A stretch of 64,000 nucleotides of DNA from CAMLIZ01 sp040758375 (GTDB lineage: Bacteria > Pseudomonadota > Gammaproteobacteria > Burkholderiales > Burkholderiaceae_C): positions 33,448 to 97,447 of the forward strand of contig JBFLWE010000006.1 of NCBI GenBank assembly GCA_040758375.1. Reading direction: 5' to 3'. A program made the position numbers and the translations under genes. The notes under the pieces were generated by a model. The model was not told the origin of the DNA. It searched no databases and worked only from the letters and a program-made list of their open reading frames with translations. Every line of letters starts with the position of its first letter. Positions within the stretch are counted from its first letter, which is position 1. Shown here piece after piece: positions 20,713-28,372 of this stretch.

Positions 20713-20718
20713 ATTATA
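20713..20718 (-). promoter_or_regulatory. -10 box for hemA
   Basis: The minus strand reads TATAAT exactly, about 118 bases before the hemA start. TTGATT lies upstream but only 13 bases away, so the -35 is doubtful. The plus strand here also reads TATAAA, which might serve the divergent gene. Confidence 0.4.
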
Positions 20719-20793
20719 AAATTGCGCGCTGAATCAAGTACTTATCGCGGCGATAGCGGCCCGCGGGTCGTTGATTACCGTCAATTCGCCACG

Positions 20794-21069
20794 ATGAGCC
20801 CCTGGGACGCACTGATCCACCTTGCCAATTTCTTCCTGCCCGCGGTGGGCGTGGGGGTGCTGGCGGCGCTGATGAGCAAGCTGCTCTGGCGCGGCCAGCT
20901 CAAGGGCGTGGCGTTTGCCCGCCTGGCGGGCTGGGCGGCGGCGGCGGGTGCGGCGGTGCTGCTGGCGGGGCTGGTGGTGTTCGGGCGCGACGGCAAGATG
21001 CTGACCTACGGCGCGATGGTGGTGGCATCGGCGCTCGCGCTGCTGTGGGCCGGCTGGGGCAGAAGGTGA
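20794..21069 (+). CDS. Small integral membrane protein, conserved hypothetical
   Basis: A 91-residue protein with three predicted membrane segments: roughly residues 12-28 (FFLPAVGVGVLAALM), 42-63 (ARLAGWAAAAGAAVLLAGLVVF) and 72-88. Short charged turns separate them and the end is RR. It starts MSPWDALIHLANFF and its stop overlaps the GTG of queE (GTGA), so it is probably translationally coupled to queE. No function is recognised. Confidence 0.7.
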   Translation: MSPWDALIHLANFFLPAVGVGVLAALMSKLLWRGQLKGVAFARLAGWAAAAGAAVLLAGLVVFGRDGKMLTYGAMVVASALALLWAGWGRR

Positions 21070-21701
21070 CCTACAGCGTCAAGGAAGTCTTTTACACGCT
21101 GCAGGGCGAGGGCCAGCAGGCCGGACGCCCGGCGGTGTTCTGCCGCTTTGCCGGCTGCAACCTCTGGACAGGGCGCGAAGCCGACCGGGCCCAGGCGGTG
21201 TGCCGCTTCTGCGACACCGACTTCGTGGGCACCGACGGCACGGGCGGCGGCAAGTTCGAAACACCGGCCGCGCTGGCCGCGCATGTGGCCTCGTTCTGGC
21301 CGGCTGGCGCCACCGGCAGGCCTTTCGTGGTGTGCACCGGCGGCGAGCCGCTGCTGCAGCTCGACGCGCCGCTGATCCAGGCCTTGCACGCGGCGGGCTT
21401 CGAGATTGCCGTCGAGAGCAACGGCACGGTGCCGGCGCCGGCGGGCATCGACTGGCTGTGCGTCAGCCCGAAGGCCGGCGCGCCGCTGCTGCAGCGCAGT
21501 GGCGACGAGCTGAAGGTCGTGGTGCCCCAGTCCGGGCTGGACATGGCCGAGCTGGAGGCGCTGCCTTTCGGCAGCCACCGTGTGCAGCCGATGGACGGGC
21601 CCACGCTGCAGGCCAACACCGCCTGGGCGGTGCAGTGGTGCCTGGAACACCCGCGCTGGCACCTGAGCCTGCAGACGCACAAGCTGCTGGGCATCCGCTG
21701 A
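21066..21701 (+). CDS. queE: 7-carboxy-7-deazaguanine synthase QueE
   Basis: A radical-SAM enzyme converting 6-carboxytetrahydropterin to 7-carboxy-7-deazaguanine in queuosine synthesis. The N-terminus YSVKEVFYTLQGEGQQAGRP is typical. The cluster-binding cysteines are spread as in the proteobacterial QueE type: C in FAGCNLW, then CRFCDTDF. TGGEPLLQ is the SAM-binding motif. The GTG start at 21066 overlaps the preceding stop; the longer frame to 21045 would overlap more. It is followed closely by queD. Confidence 0.93.
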   Translation: MTYSVKEVFYTLQGEGQQAGRPAVFCRFAGCNLWTGREADRAQAVCRFCDTDFVGTDGTGGGKFETPAALAAHVASFWPAGATGRPFVVCTGGEPLLQLDAPLIQALHAAGFEIAVESNGTVPAPAGIDWLCVSPKAGAPLLQRSGDELKVVVPQSGLDMAELEALPFGSHRVQPMDGPTLQANTAWAVQWCLEHPRWHLSLQTHKLLGIR

Positions 21702-21722
21702 TTTCCGCCGTTTTCCTTTGAG

Positions 21723-22082
21723 ATGTTCGAACTGAGCCAGACCTTCTATTTCGAGGCCGCCCACACGCTGGAGCGGGCCTACGAGAGCGAATCGAGCCGC
21801 CGCATCCACGGCCACACCTACGGCGCCGAGGTGCAGGTGCAGGGCGAACCGGGCCCCGACGGCATGGTGGTCGACCTGGCCCGGCTGCGCGCGGTGATCG
21901 CCGAGGTGCGCGAGCAGCTCGACCACCGCCTGCTCGACGACGTGCAGGGCCTGGGGCCGGCCACGCTGGAGAACTTGTGCCTCTACATCCACCGCCGCGT
22001 GGCCGCCGCGGTGTCGGGTGTCAGCGCGGTGAGCGTGTACCGCAGCGCCAGCGGCGACCGTTGCACCTACCGCCCGCGATGA
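21723..22082 (+). CDS. queD: QueD-like 6-carboxytetrahydropterin synthase family protein
   Basis: A 119-residue T-fold protein. The zinc histidines are present in FEAAHTL (H14 region) and HGHTY, and the catalytic LDHRLLDD segment and ENLC are present. However, the position of the catalytic cysteine in the usual Cys-x3-His-x-His motif is serine (SRRIHGH). The conserved C-terminal glutamate (usually in a V-x-E-T segment) appears as Arg in VYRSASGD. The genomic place beside queE argues for a role in queuosine synthesis, but the chemistry may differ. Its stop overlaps bioA in an ATGA. Confidence 0.82.
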   Translation: MFELSQTFYFEAAHTLERAYESESSRRIHGHTYGAEVQVQGEPGPDGMVVDLARLRAVIAEVREQLDHRLLDDVQGLGPATLENLCLYIHRRVAAAVSGVSAVSVYRSASGDRCTYRPR

Positions 22083-23392
22083 GCATCTCTCACACACTGA
22101 GCGAACGCAGCCGGCGTGCCGTGTGGCACCCCTGCACGCAGATGAAGCGCCATGAGCGCGAGCCGCTGCTGCCCATCGTGCGCGCCGAAGGCGTCTGGCT
22201 GTACGACGCCGAAGGGCGCCGCTACCTCGATGCGCTGAGCTCATGGTGGGTCAACCTGTTCGGCCACGGCCACCCCGCCATCACCTCTGCGCTGAAAGAC
22301 CAGCTCGATCGCCTGGACCACGTGATGCTCGCCGGCCTGACCCACGAGCCGGTGATCGAGCTGTCGGAGCGGCTGGGCGCGCTCACCGGGCTGGGTCATG
22401 CGTTCTACGGCAGCGACGGCGCCAGCGCCACCGAGATCGCGCTGAAGATGAGTGCGCACCATTGGCGCAACTGCGGGCGGCCGGGCAAGTGCGAGTTCAT
22501 CGGCCTGGCCGGCGGCTACCACGGCGAGACGGTGGGGGCGCTGTCGGTGACCGACATCGCGCTGTTCCGCGAGGCCTATGCGCCGCTGGTGCGCCTGAGC
22601 GCGGCGCTGCCGTCGCCCGATGCGCGCCAGGCCGCGCCCGGCGAGGACGCCGCGGCGGTGGCCCGGCGCAGCGCCGATGCGCTGCAGGCCTACCTGGAGC
22701 GGCACCACGAGCGCGTGGCTGCGCTGATCGTCGAGCCGCTGGTGCAGTGCGCCGCCGGCTTCGCGATGCACCACCCCGACTACCTGCGCCGGGCCCGCGC
22801 GCTGTGCGACCGCTACCAGGTGCACCTGATCTGCGACGAGATCGCGGTAGGCTTCGGCCGCACCGGCACGCTGTTCGCCCACCAGCAGGCCGGCATACGG
22901 CCCGACTTCATCTGCCTGTCCAAGGGCCTCACCGGCGGCACGCTGCCGCTGTCGGCGGTGCTGACCACCGACGCGGTGTACGAGGCCTTCTACGACGACA
23001 GCAGCGCGCGCGGCTTCCTGCATTCGCATTCGTACACCGGCAACCCGCTGGCCTGCCGTGCGGCGCTGGCGGTGCTGGACGTGTTCGAGCGCGAGCCGGT
23101 GCTGCAACGCAACCTCGACGCTGCCGCGCAGCTCACGCGTTGCCTGCAGCCGCTGGCGCAGCATCCGCGCGTGCGCCATGCGCGCCAGCTCGGCATGCTG
23201 TGGGCCTACGACATCGACACCGACGACCCGGCGTTTCCGACGCGCTACCACCAGGCGGCGCTGAAGCAGGGCCTGCTGCTGCGGCCGATCGGCAACACGC
23301 TGTATTTCATGCCGCCGTATGTGATCGACGGCGTGGCGATGCAGCAGCTGGCCCGGGGCAGCGTGCTTGCACTCGAGGAGTCCATGGCGTGA
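22079..23392 (+). CDS. bioA: Adenosylmethionine-8-amino-7-oxononanoate aminotransferase
   Basis: A PLP enzyme that converts KAPA to DAPA in biotin synthesis using SAM as amino donor. HPCTQM and WWVNLFGHGHP near the N-terminus are BioA signatures. ICDEIAVGFGRTG holds the PLP-binding aspartate, and the lysine lies in LSKGLTGG. Its 437 residues are the usual length. It overlaps queD before it and bioD after it, so the queE-queD-bioA-bioD-bioF series is probably one transcript. Confidence 0.95.
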   Translation: MSISHTLSERSRRAVWHPCTQMKRHEREPLLPIVRAEGVWLYDAEGRRYLDALSSWWVNLFGHGHPAITSALKDQLDRLDHVMLAGLTHEPVIELSERLGALTGLGHAFYGSDGASATEIALKMSAHHWRNCGRPGKCEFIGLAGGYHGETVGALSVTDIALFREAYAPLVRLSAALPSPDARQAAPGEDAAAVARRSADALQAYLERHHERVAALIVEPLVQCAAGFAMHHPDYLRRARALCDRYQVHLICDEIAVGFGRTGTLFAHQQAGIRPDFICLSKGLTGGTLPLSAVLTTDAVYEAFYDDSSARGFLHSHSYTGNPLACRAALAVLDVFEREPVLQRNLDAAAQLTRCLQPLAQHPRVRHARQLGMLWAYDIDTDDPAFPTRYHQAALKQGLLLRPIGNTLYFMPPYVIDGVAMQQLARGSVLALEESMA

Positions 23393-24057
23393 TGCGCGGC
23401 TGGTTCGTCACGGGCACCGACACCGGCGTGGGCAAGACCCGCGCCAGCGTGGCCTTGCTGCACGCGCTGCGCCGGCAGGGCGTTGCAGCCGTGGGCATGA
23501 AGCCGGTGGCCGCGGGCACCGACGCTGCGGGCCGCAACGAAGACGTGGACGCGCTGCGCGCGGCCAGCGCGCTGCAGGTGGAGGCGTCGCTGGCCAACCC
23601 CTACCTGCTGCCCGACCCGGTGTCGCCGCACATCGCGGCGCGCAATGCTGGCCAGACCATCGACATCGGCCTGTTGCAACAGCGCTGCCAGGCGCTGGCG
23701 CGGCGGGCGCAGGCGGTGGTGGTCGAAGGCGCGGGCGGCTTCCATGTGCCGCTGGATGACACGCGCACCGGCGCCGATCTCGCGGGGGCCCTGGGCCTGC
23801 CCGTGGTGCTGGTCGTGGGCCTGCGCCTGGGCTGCCTGAACCATGCGCTGCTGACGCAGGAGGCCATCGCCGCGCGCGGCCTGAGGCTGGCCGGCTGGGT
23901 GGCCAACCTGCTGGACCCCGCGATGCCGGAGCGCGAGGCCAACCTGGCCTACCTGCGGCAGCGCCTGGCGGCGCCGCTGCTGGCCGCCTGGCCCTGGGAC
24001 CCGCAGGCCGATGCCGCCACGCTGACACTCCAATTGCCCTTGAGCGCCGATGCCTGA
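23392..24057 (+). CDS. bioD: Dethiobiotin synthetase
   Basis: The product closes the ureido ring of dethiobiotin from DAPA, CO2 and ATP. The P-loop-like GTDTGVGKT is at residues 7-15 and MKPVAAG follows. VVEGAGGFHVPL carries the conserved glycine-rich substrate loop. The ATG shares one base with the bioA stop (TGATG). The 221 residues are typical. Confidence 0.94.
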   Translation: MRGWFVTGTDTGVGKTRASVALLHALRRQGVAAVGMKPVAAGTDAAGRNEDVDALRAASALQVEASLANPYLLPDPVSPHIAARNAGQTIDIGLLQQRCQALARRAQAVVVEGAGGFHVPLDDTRTGADLAGALGLPVVLVVGLRLGCLNHALLTQEAIAARGLRLAGWVANLLDPAMPEREANLAYLRQRLAAPLLAAWPWDPQADAATLTLQLPLSADA

Positions 24058-25243
24058 CCTGAACGACGTCTTCACGCCCGCGCTGGGCCGGCTGCAGCAG
24101 CAGCAACTGCTGCGGCGCCGGCGCGCGGTGGCGCCCCTGGCCGAAGCCGAACTCGAGGTGGACGGCCAGCGGCGCCTGGCCTTCTGCAGCAACGACTACC
24201 TCGGCCTGTCGCAGCACCCGGCGCTGAAGCAGGCGATGCGCGAAGCGGTCGAGCGCTACGGCGTGGGCGCGGGCGCCTCGCCGCTGGTGAGCGGCCACAG
24301 CCCCGCGCACGAGGCGCTGGAGCGCGAGCTGGCGGCATTCGTGGGCTGCGAGCAGGCGCTGTACTTCTATGCCGGCTATGCCGCCAACACCGGCTGCGTG
24401 CCGGCGCTGGTGGAGCGCGGCGACGCGATCTTTTCCGATGCGCTCAACCACGCCTGCCTGATCGACGGCGCGCGGCTGTCGCGTGCCGAGATCCACGTGT
24501 TCCCGCACAACGACATGGCGGCGCTGGACCAGGCGCTCGCGAAGAGCAGTGCACGGCGCAAGCTGGTGCTGGCCGATGCGGTGTTCAGCATGGACGGCGA
24601 CATCGCGCCCATCGGCGAGATGCTGCGCCTGTGCGAGCGCCACGACGCCTGGCTGATGGTGGACGACGCCCACGGTTTCGGCGTGCTGGGCGAGGGCGGG
24701 CGCGGCAGCCTGTCGCACCTGGGCATCGCGCCGCGGCGCCATGGTGCGCGGCTGGTCTACATGGCCACCTTGGGCAAGGCGGCAGGCGTGTCGGGCGCCT
24801 TCGTCGCCGGCGCCGCGCCGGTGGTGCAGTGGCTGCTGCAGCGCGCGCGCACCTACATGTTTGCCACCGCCGCGCCGGCGCCGGTGGCCGAGGCCTTGCG
24901 CACGAGCCTGCGCGTGATCGAGGCCGAAGGCTGGCGGCGCGAGCGGCTGGCGCAATTGCGCTCCTGCCTGCGCGACGGCCTGGCCATGCTGCCCTGGACC
25001 GCGTTGCCGTCGGACACCGCGATCCAGCCCTTGATCCTGGGCGACAACGCCACGGCGCTGGCCGTCATGGATGCGCTGCAGGCGCGCGGCATCTGGGTGC
25101 CGGCGATCCGGCCGCCCACGGTGCCCGCGGGCACCGCGCGCTTGCGCATCACGCTGTCGGCCGCGCACAGCCTGCAGCAGGTGCAGGCGCTCGTGGCGGC
25201 CCTGCAGTCGATCGCCGCCGAGCCGCCCGCCCGTTCAGCCTGA
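24050..25243 (+). CDS. bioF: 8-amino-7-oxononanoate synthase
   Basis: A PLP enzyme condensing pimeloyl-ACP/CoA with alanine. It has FCSNDYLGLSQHP, the Asp/His pair in VDDAHGFGVLG, and the PLP lysine in MATLGKAAGVSGAF. The 397-residue length is normal. It overlaps the end of bioD by 8 bases. Its 3' end overlaps the convergent cobA gene by 9 bases with no terminator between them. Confidence 0.95.
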   Translation: MPDLNDVFTPALGRLQQQQLLRRRRAVAPLAEAELEVDGQRRLAFCSNDYLGLSQHPALKQAMREAVERYGVGAGASPLVSGHSPAHEALERELAAFVGCEQALYFYAGYAANTGCVPALVERGDAIFSDALNHACLIDGARLSRAEIHVFPHNDMAALDQALAKSSARRKLVLADAVFSMDGDIAPIGEMLRLCERHDAWLMVDDAHGFGVLGEGGRGSLSHLGIAPRRHGARLVYMATLGKAAGVSGAFVAGAAPVVQWLLQRARTYMFATAAPAPVAEALRTSLRVIEAEGWRRERLAQLRSCLRDGLAMLPWTALPSDTAIQPLILGDNATALAVMDALQARGIWVPAIRPPTVPAGTARLRITLSAAHSLQQVQALVAALQSIAAEPPARSA

Positions 25244-26056
25244 CACCGCCAGCGGCTGCTGCGCGTGCGCGTGCAGCAGCGGGTGCAGCCGTACCACCTC
25301 GCCCACCATGATCAGCGCCGGCGAGCGCACCGCTTCGCTGGCGGCCAGCGCGGGCAAGCCGACGAGCGTGCCGCAGAGCGTACGCTGTTCCGGCAGCGTG
25401 GCGCGCTCGATGATCGCGGCCGGCGTCAGCGGGCTCAGGCCATGATCGACCAGGCGCTCGCTGAGCACCGGCAGCGCGGCCAGGCCCATGTAGATCACCA
25501 GCGTCTGGCGCGGCCGCGCGAGCGTGGGCCAGTCGAGGTCGAAGCCGTCTTCGCAGCCCTCGCGCAAGTGGCCGGTGACCCACACCACGCGGGCCGCGTG
25601 GTCGCGGTGCGTGAGCGGGATGCCGGCGCTGGCGGCGGCGCCCTGCGCGGCGCTGATGCCGGGAATCACCTCGAAGGCAATGCCGGCGTGTGCCAGTGCC
25701 TCGGCCTCTTCGCCGCCGCGGCCAAAGACATACGGATCGCCGCCCTTGAGCCGCACCACGCGCCGCCCGGCGCGCGCGAAGTCGAGCATCAGCTCGATGA
25801 TGCCCTCCTGCGGCAGGCTGTGATGCGAGCTGCGCTTGCCCACGTAGATGCATTGCGCATCGGGCGCCACCATCGCCAGCACCTGCGGCGACACCAGGTT
25901 GTCGTACAGCACCAGCTGCGCTTCGGCCAGCACGCGCGCGGCCTTGAGCGTCAGCAGCTCCGGATCGCCCGGCCCTGCACCTACGAGGATGACCTGCGCC
26001 GGCGCCGCCGGCTTGTCCAGCGGGCCGAAGTGGCGCGTCGCAGACACATTGCCCAT
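25235..26056 (-). CDS. cobA: Uroporphyrinogen-III C-methyltransferase (CobA/NirE role)
   Basis: The product methylates uroporphyrinogen III at C2 and C7 to precorrin-2, the branch point to siroheme and heme d1. It has the SUMT motifs VGAGPGDPELLTLKA, VRLKGGDPYVFGRGGEE and VIPGISAAQGAAA. It is 273 residues long with no fused CysG domains. The ATG has AAGGAG 8 bases upstream. It is divergent from nirS across a strong FNR-type box, so it probably serves as NirE supplying heme d1 synthesis, although it could also feed siroheme. Confidence 0.92.
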   Translation of the reverse strand: MGNVSATRHFGPLDKPAAPAQVILVGAGPGDPELLTLKAARVLAEAQLVLYDNLVSPQVLAMVAPDAQCIYVGKRSSHHSLPQEGIIELMLDFARAGRRVVRLKGGDPYVFGRGGEEAEALAHAGIAFEVIPGISAAQGAAASAGIPLTHRDHAARVVWVTGHLREGCEDGFDLDWPTLARPRQTLVIYMGLAALPVLSERLVDHGLSPLTPAAIIERATLPEQRTLCGTLVGLPALAASEAVRSPALIMVGEVVRLHPLLHAHAQQPLAVSG

Positions 26057-26076
26057 GCGCTTCTCCTTGAAGATGC

Positions 26077-26082
26077 ATTCTG
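26077..26082 (-). promoter_or_regulatory. -10 box for cobA/nirE
   Basis: The minus strand reads CAGAAT, a 4/6 match to the -10 consensus. Its centre is 31 bases from the centre of the FNR-type box, matching a class II FNR-dependent promoter (activator at about -41.5). Confidence 0.45.
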
Positions 26083-26103
26083 CGGAGCGCTTTTCTCAAG
26101 GGG

Positions 26104-26117
26104 TTGAAATAGATCAA
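26104..26117. promoter_or_regulatory. FNR/ANR/DNR-type binding site between cobA and nirS
   Basis: TTGAAATAGATCAA matches the consensus TTGAT-N4-ATCAA at 9 of 10 defined positions. It is centred 63 bases before the nirS ATG and 54 bases before the cobA ATG. It can therefore couple both genes to low oxygen or NO. No regulator gene of this family is in the window. Confidence 0.85.
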
Positions 26118-26173
26118 GCTCCGAGCAGCCGCGCGCGGCAACCATGTCCGCAGTTTCAACGGAAGGAGTGGAA

Positions 26174-27907
26174 ATGCCCGCCCTGCACCCGGCCCGCTTG
26201 TGGGCCTTGCTCGCCCTGGCACTCGGGGTGAGCGCGCAAGCGCAACAACCCGCCCAGAAGGACGCCCAACACACCACGCAGCCGGAGATCAGCTACCAGG
26301 CCGGCGGCTCGCCGCTGGCGGCGGAGCCGATGTACCAGAGCGCCAACCCGAAGGCGCCGCCGATGACGCAGGCCGAGTTCGACTACGGCCGCAAGGTGTA
26401 CTTCGAGCGCTGCGCGGGCTGCCACGGCGTGTTGCGCAAGGGCGCCACCGGCAAGCCGCTCACGCCCGACATCACGCTCGCCAAGGGCACCGACTATCTC
26501 AAGGTCTTCATCGCCTACGGCTCGCCCGCCGGCATGCCGAACTGGCAGACCTCGGGCGAGATGGACGAGAAGACCGTGGACGTGATGGCCCGCTACATCC
26601 AGCAGGACCCTCCGACCCCGCCCGAATTCGGCATGGAGCAGATGAAGGCCACGTGGAAGGTCATCGTCCCGCCCGAGCAGCGGCCGAAGAAGAAGATGAA
26701 CAACTACAACATCGAGAACATCTTCTCGACCACGCTGCGCGACACCGGTGAGGTGGCGCTGATCGACGGCGACACCAAGCAGATCATCAACATCGTCAAG
26801 ACCGGCTACGCGGTGCACATCTCGCGCCTGTCGGCGTCGGGGCGCTACCTGTTCGTGATCGGACGTGACGCCAAGATCAACATGATCGACCTGTGGATGC
26901 CCAAGCCCGACAACGTGGCCGAGATCCGCATCGGCCTGGAGGCCCGCTCGGTCGATACCTCCAAGTACAAGGGCTACGAGGACAAGTTCGCCATTGCCGG
27001 CAGCTACTGGCCGCCGCAGTACACGATCATGAAGGGCGACACGCTGGAGCCGCTGAAGATCGTGGCCACCCGCGGCATGACCGTGGGCAAGCAGGAATAC
27101 CACCCCGAGCCGCGTGTGGCCTCGATCGTGGCCTCGCACTTCAAGCCCGAGTTCGTGGTCAACGTCAAGGAGACCGGCAAGACGCTGATGGTCGACTACT
27201 CGAACATCGACGCGCTCAAGGTCACCGAGATCGGCTCCGCGCCCTTCCTGCATGACGGCGGCTGGGACTCGAGCAAGCGCTACTTCATGGTGGCCGCCAA
27301 CCAGAGCAACAAGATCGCCGCCATCGACGCCAAGGAAGGCAAGCTGGCCGCCATCACCGAAGTGGGCAAGATCCCGCACCCGGGCCGCGGCGCCAACTTC
27401 GTGCATCCGAAGTTCGGGCCGGTGTGGGCCACGGGGCACCTGGGCGACGAGACCATCGCCTTGATCGGCACCGACCCGAAGAAGAACAAGGCCAATGCCT
27501 TCAAGGTGGTGCAGACGCTCAAGGGCCAGGGCGGCGGCTCGCTGTTCCTCAAGAGCCACCCGAAGAGCCAGCGCCTGTACGTGGACACGCCGCTCAATCC
27601 CGACCCGAAGATCTCGCAGACGCTGGCGGTGTTCGACATCAAGGCGCTGGACAAGGGCTTCACCGTGCTGCCCATTGCCGAATGGGCCGGCATCAAGGAC
27701 GGCGGCGCGATGCGCGTGGTGCAGCCCGAATACAACAAGGCGGGCGACGAGGTGTGGGTGTCGGTGTGGTCGGCCAAGGACAAGCAAAGCGCCATCGTCG
27801 TCATCGACGACAAGACGCTGAAGCTCAAGACCGTGATCAAGGACCCGCGCCTGATCACGCCGACCGGCCACTTCAACGTCTACAACACCCAGCACGACGT
27901 GTATTAG
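26174..27907 (+). CDS. nirS: Cytochrome cd1 nitrite reductase NirS
   Basis: A periplasmic dimeric enzyme reducing nitrite to NO with hemes c and d1. It has a signal peptide of ~24 residues ending SAQAQ. The cytochrome c domain has CAGCH at 80-84. An eight-bladed d1 propeller begins near residue 150, with GYAVHISRLSASGRYLFVIGRD-type sequence containing the d1-ligating histidine. The 577-residue length is standard. The ATG at 26174 has AAGGAG 7 bases upstream, better than an ATG at 26144. It is the first gene of a close-packed series to nirN. Confidence 0.97.
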   Translation: MPALHPARLWALLALALGVSAQAQQPAQKDAQHTTQPEISYQAGGSPLAAEPMYQSANPKAPPMTQAEFDYGRKVYFERCAGCHGVLRKGATGKPLTPDITLAKGTDYLKVFIAYGSPAGMPNWQTSGEMDEKTVDVMARYIQQDPPTPPEFGMEQMKATWKVIVPPEQRPKKKMNNYNIENIFSTTLRDTGEVALIDGDTKQIINIVKTGYAVHISRLSASGRYLFVIGRDAKINMIDLWMPKPDNVAEIRIGLEARSVDTSKYKGYEDKFAIAGSYWPPQYTIMKGDTLEPLKIVATRGMTVGKQEYHPEPRVASIVASHFKPEFVVNVKETGKTLMVDYSNIDALKVTEIGSAPFLHDGGWDSSKRYFMVAANQSNKIAAIDAKEGKLAAITEVGKIPHPGRGANFVHPKFGPVWATGHLGDETIALIGTDPKKNKANAFKVVQTLKGQGGGSLFLKSHPKSQRLYVDTPLNPDPKISQTLAVFDIKALDKGFTVLPIAEWAGIKDGGAMRVVQPEYNKAGDEVWVSVWSAKDKQSAIVVIDDKTLKLKTVIKDPRLITPTGHFNVYNTQHDVY

Positions 27908-28372
27908 ATGGACCACCCCCGGAGCGCCTTCGGCGCTTCCCCCTCAAGGGGGCGCCGCCAGCGGACCGGCGCAGCCGGATCCGCGGCGGCTGCTGGGCTG
28001 CGGCCGCTGAACGCGGCGCACAAGGTCGTGCGAGGTTCCGTTCTTCTTGGTGCGGTGCTGGCAGCGCCGGCCCTCGCGGCGGATGGCGGGGCCGGTGTGC
28101 CGGCGCCTGAGCGCCAGCAGGTGCTGGTGCGCATGGTGCGGCAGGACTGCGGTTCCTGCCATGGCATGCGGCTCACCGGGGGGCTGGGGCCGGCGCTCAC
28201 CGTGGAGCGCATGCGCGAGTGGCCGCTCGAGTCGCTGGTGGCCACGGTGCTGCACGGCCGGCCCGGCACGCCGATGCCGGGCTGGCGCAGCCTGATCGAC
28301 GAGCACGATGCGTTGTGGATCGCGCAGCAGTTGAAGGCCGGGTTCCCGGCCGAACCGGGGGCGCGGCCATGA
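27908..28372 (+). CDS. nirC: Periplasmic monoheme cytochrome c, NirC-type
   Basis: The mature part is about 95 residues with heme motif CGSCH and a later MPGW methionine ligand region. This fits NirC, a small c-type cytochrome that donates electrons to NirS or helps heme d1 insertion. A hydrophobic export segment (GSVLLGAVLAAPALA, residues ~43-57) precedes it. The first ~28 codons after the ATG are a dispersed repeat also found at 43148-43221. The ATG directly follows the nirS stop with no ribosome site. A GTG at 28028, giving VRGSVLLGAVLA, is a credible alternative start. Its stop overlaps nirF. Confidence 0.85.
   Translation: MDHPRSAFGASPSRGRRQRTGAAGSAAAAGLRPLNAAHKVVRGSVLLGAVLAAPALAADGGAGVPAPERQQVLVRMVRQDCGSCHGMRLTGGLGPALTVERMREWPLESLVATVLHGRPGTPMPGWRSLIDEHDALWIAQQLKAGFPAEPGARP
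27912..27986. repeat. Dispersed 75-bp repeat inside the 5' end of nirC
   Basis: This is nearly identical to 43148-43221, with a one-base length difference and a few substitutions. It contains GCGCCTTCGGCGC and CCCCCTCAAGGGGG inverted segments and ends GGATCCGCGG. In both places it begins right after an ATG, giving proteins that start M-(D/N)-H-P-R-S-A-F-G-A. A degenerate inverse copy lies at 4072-4122. Confidence 0.85.
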
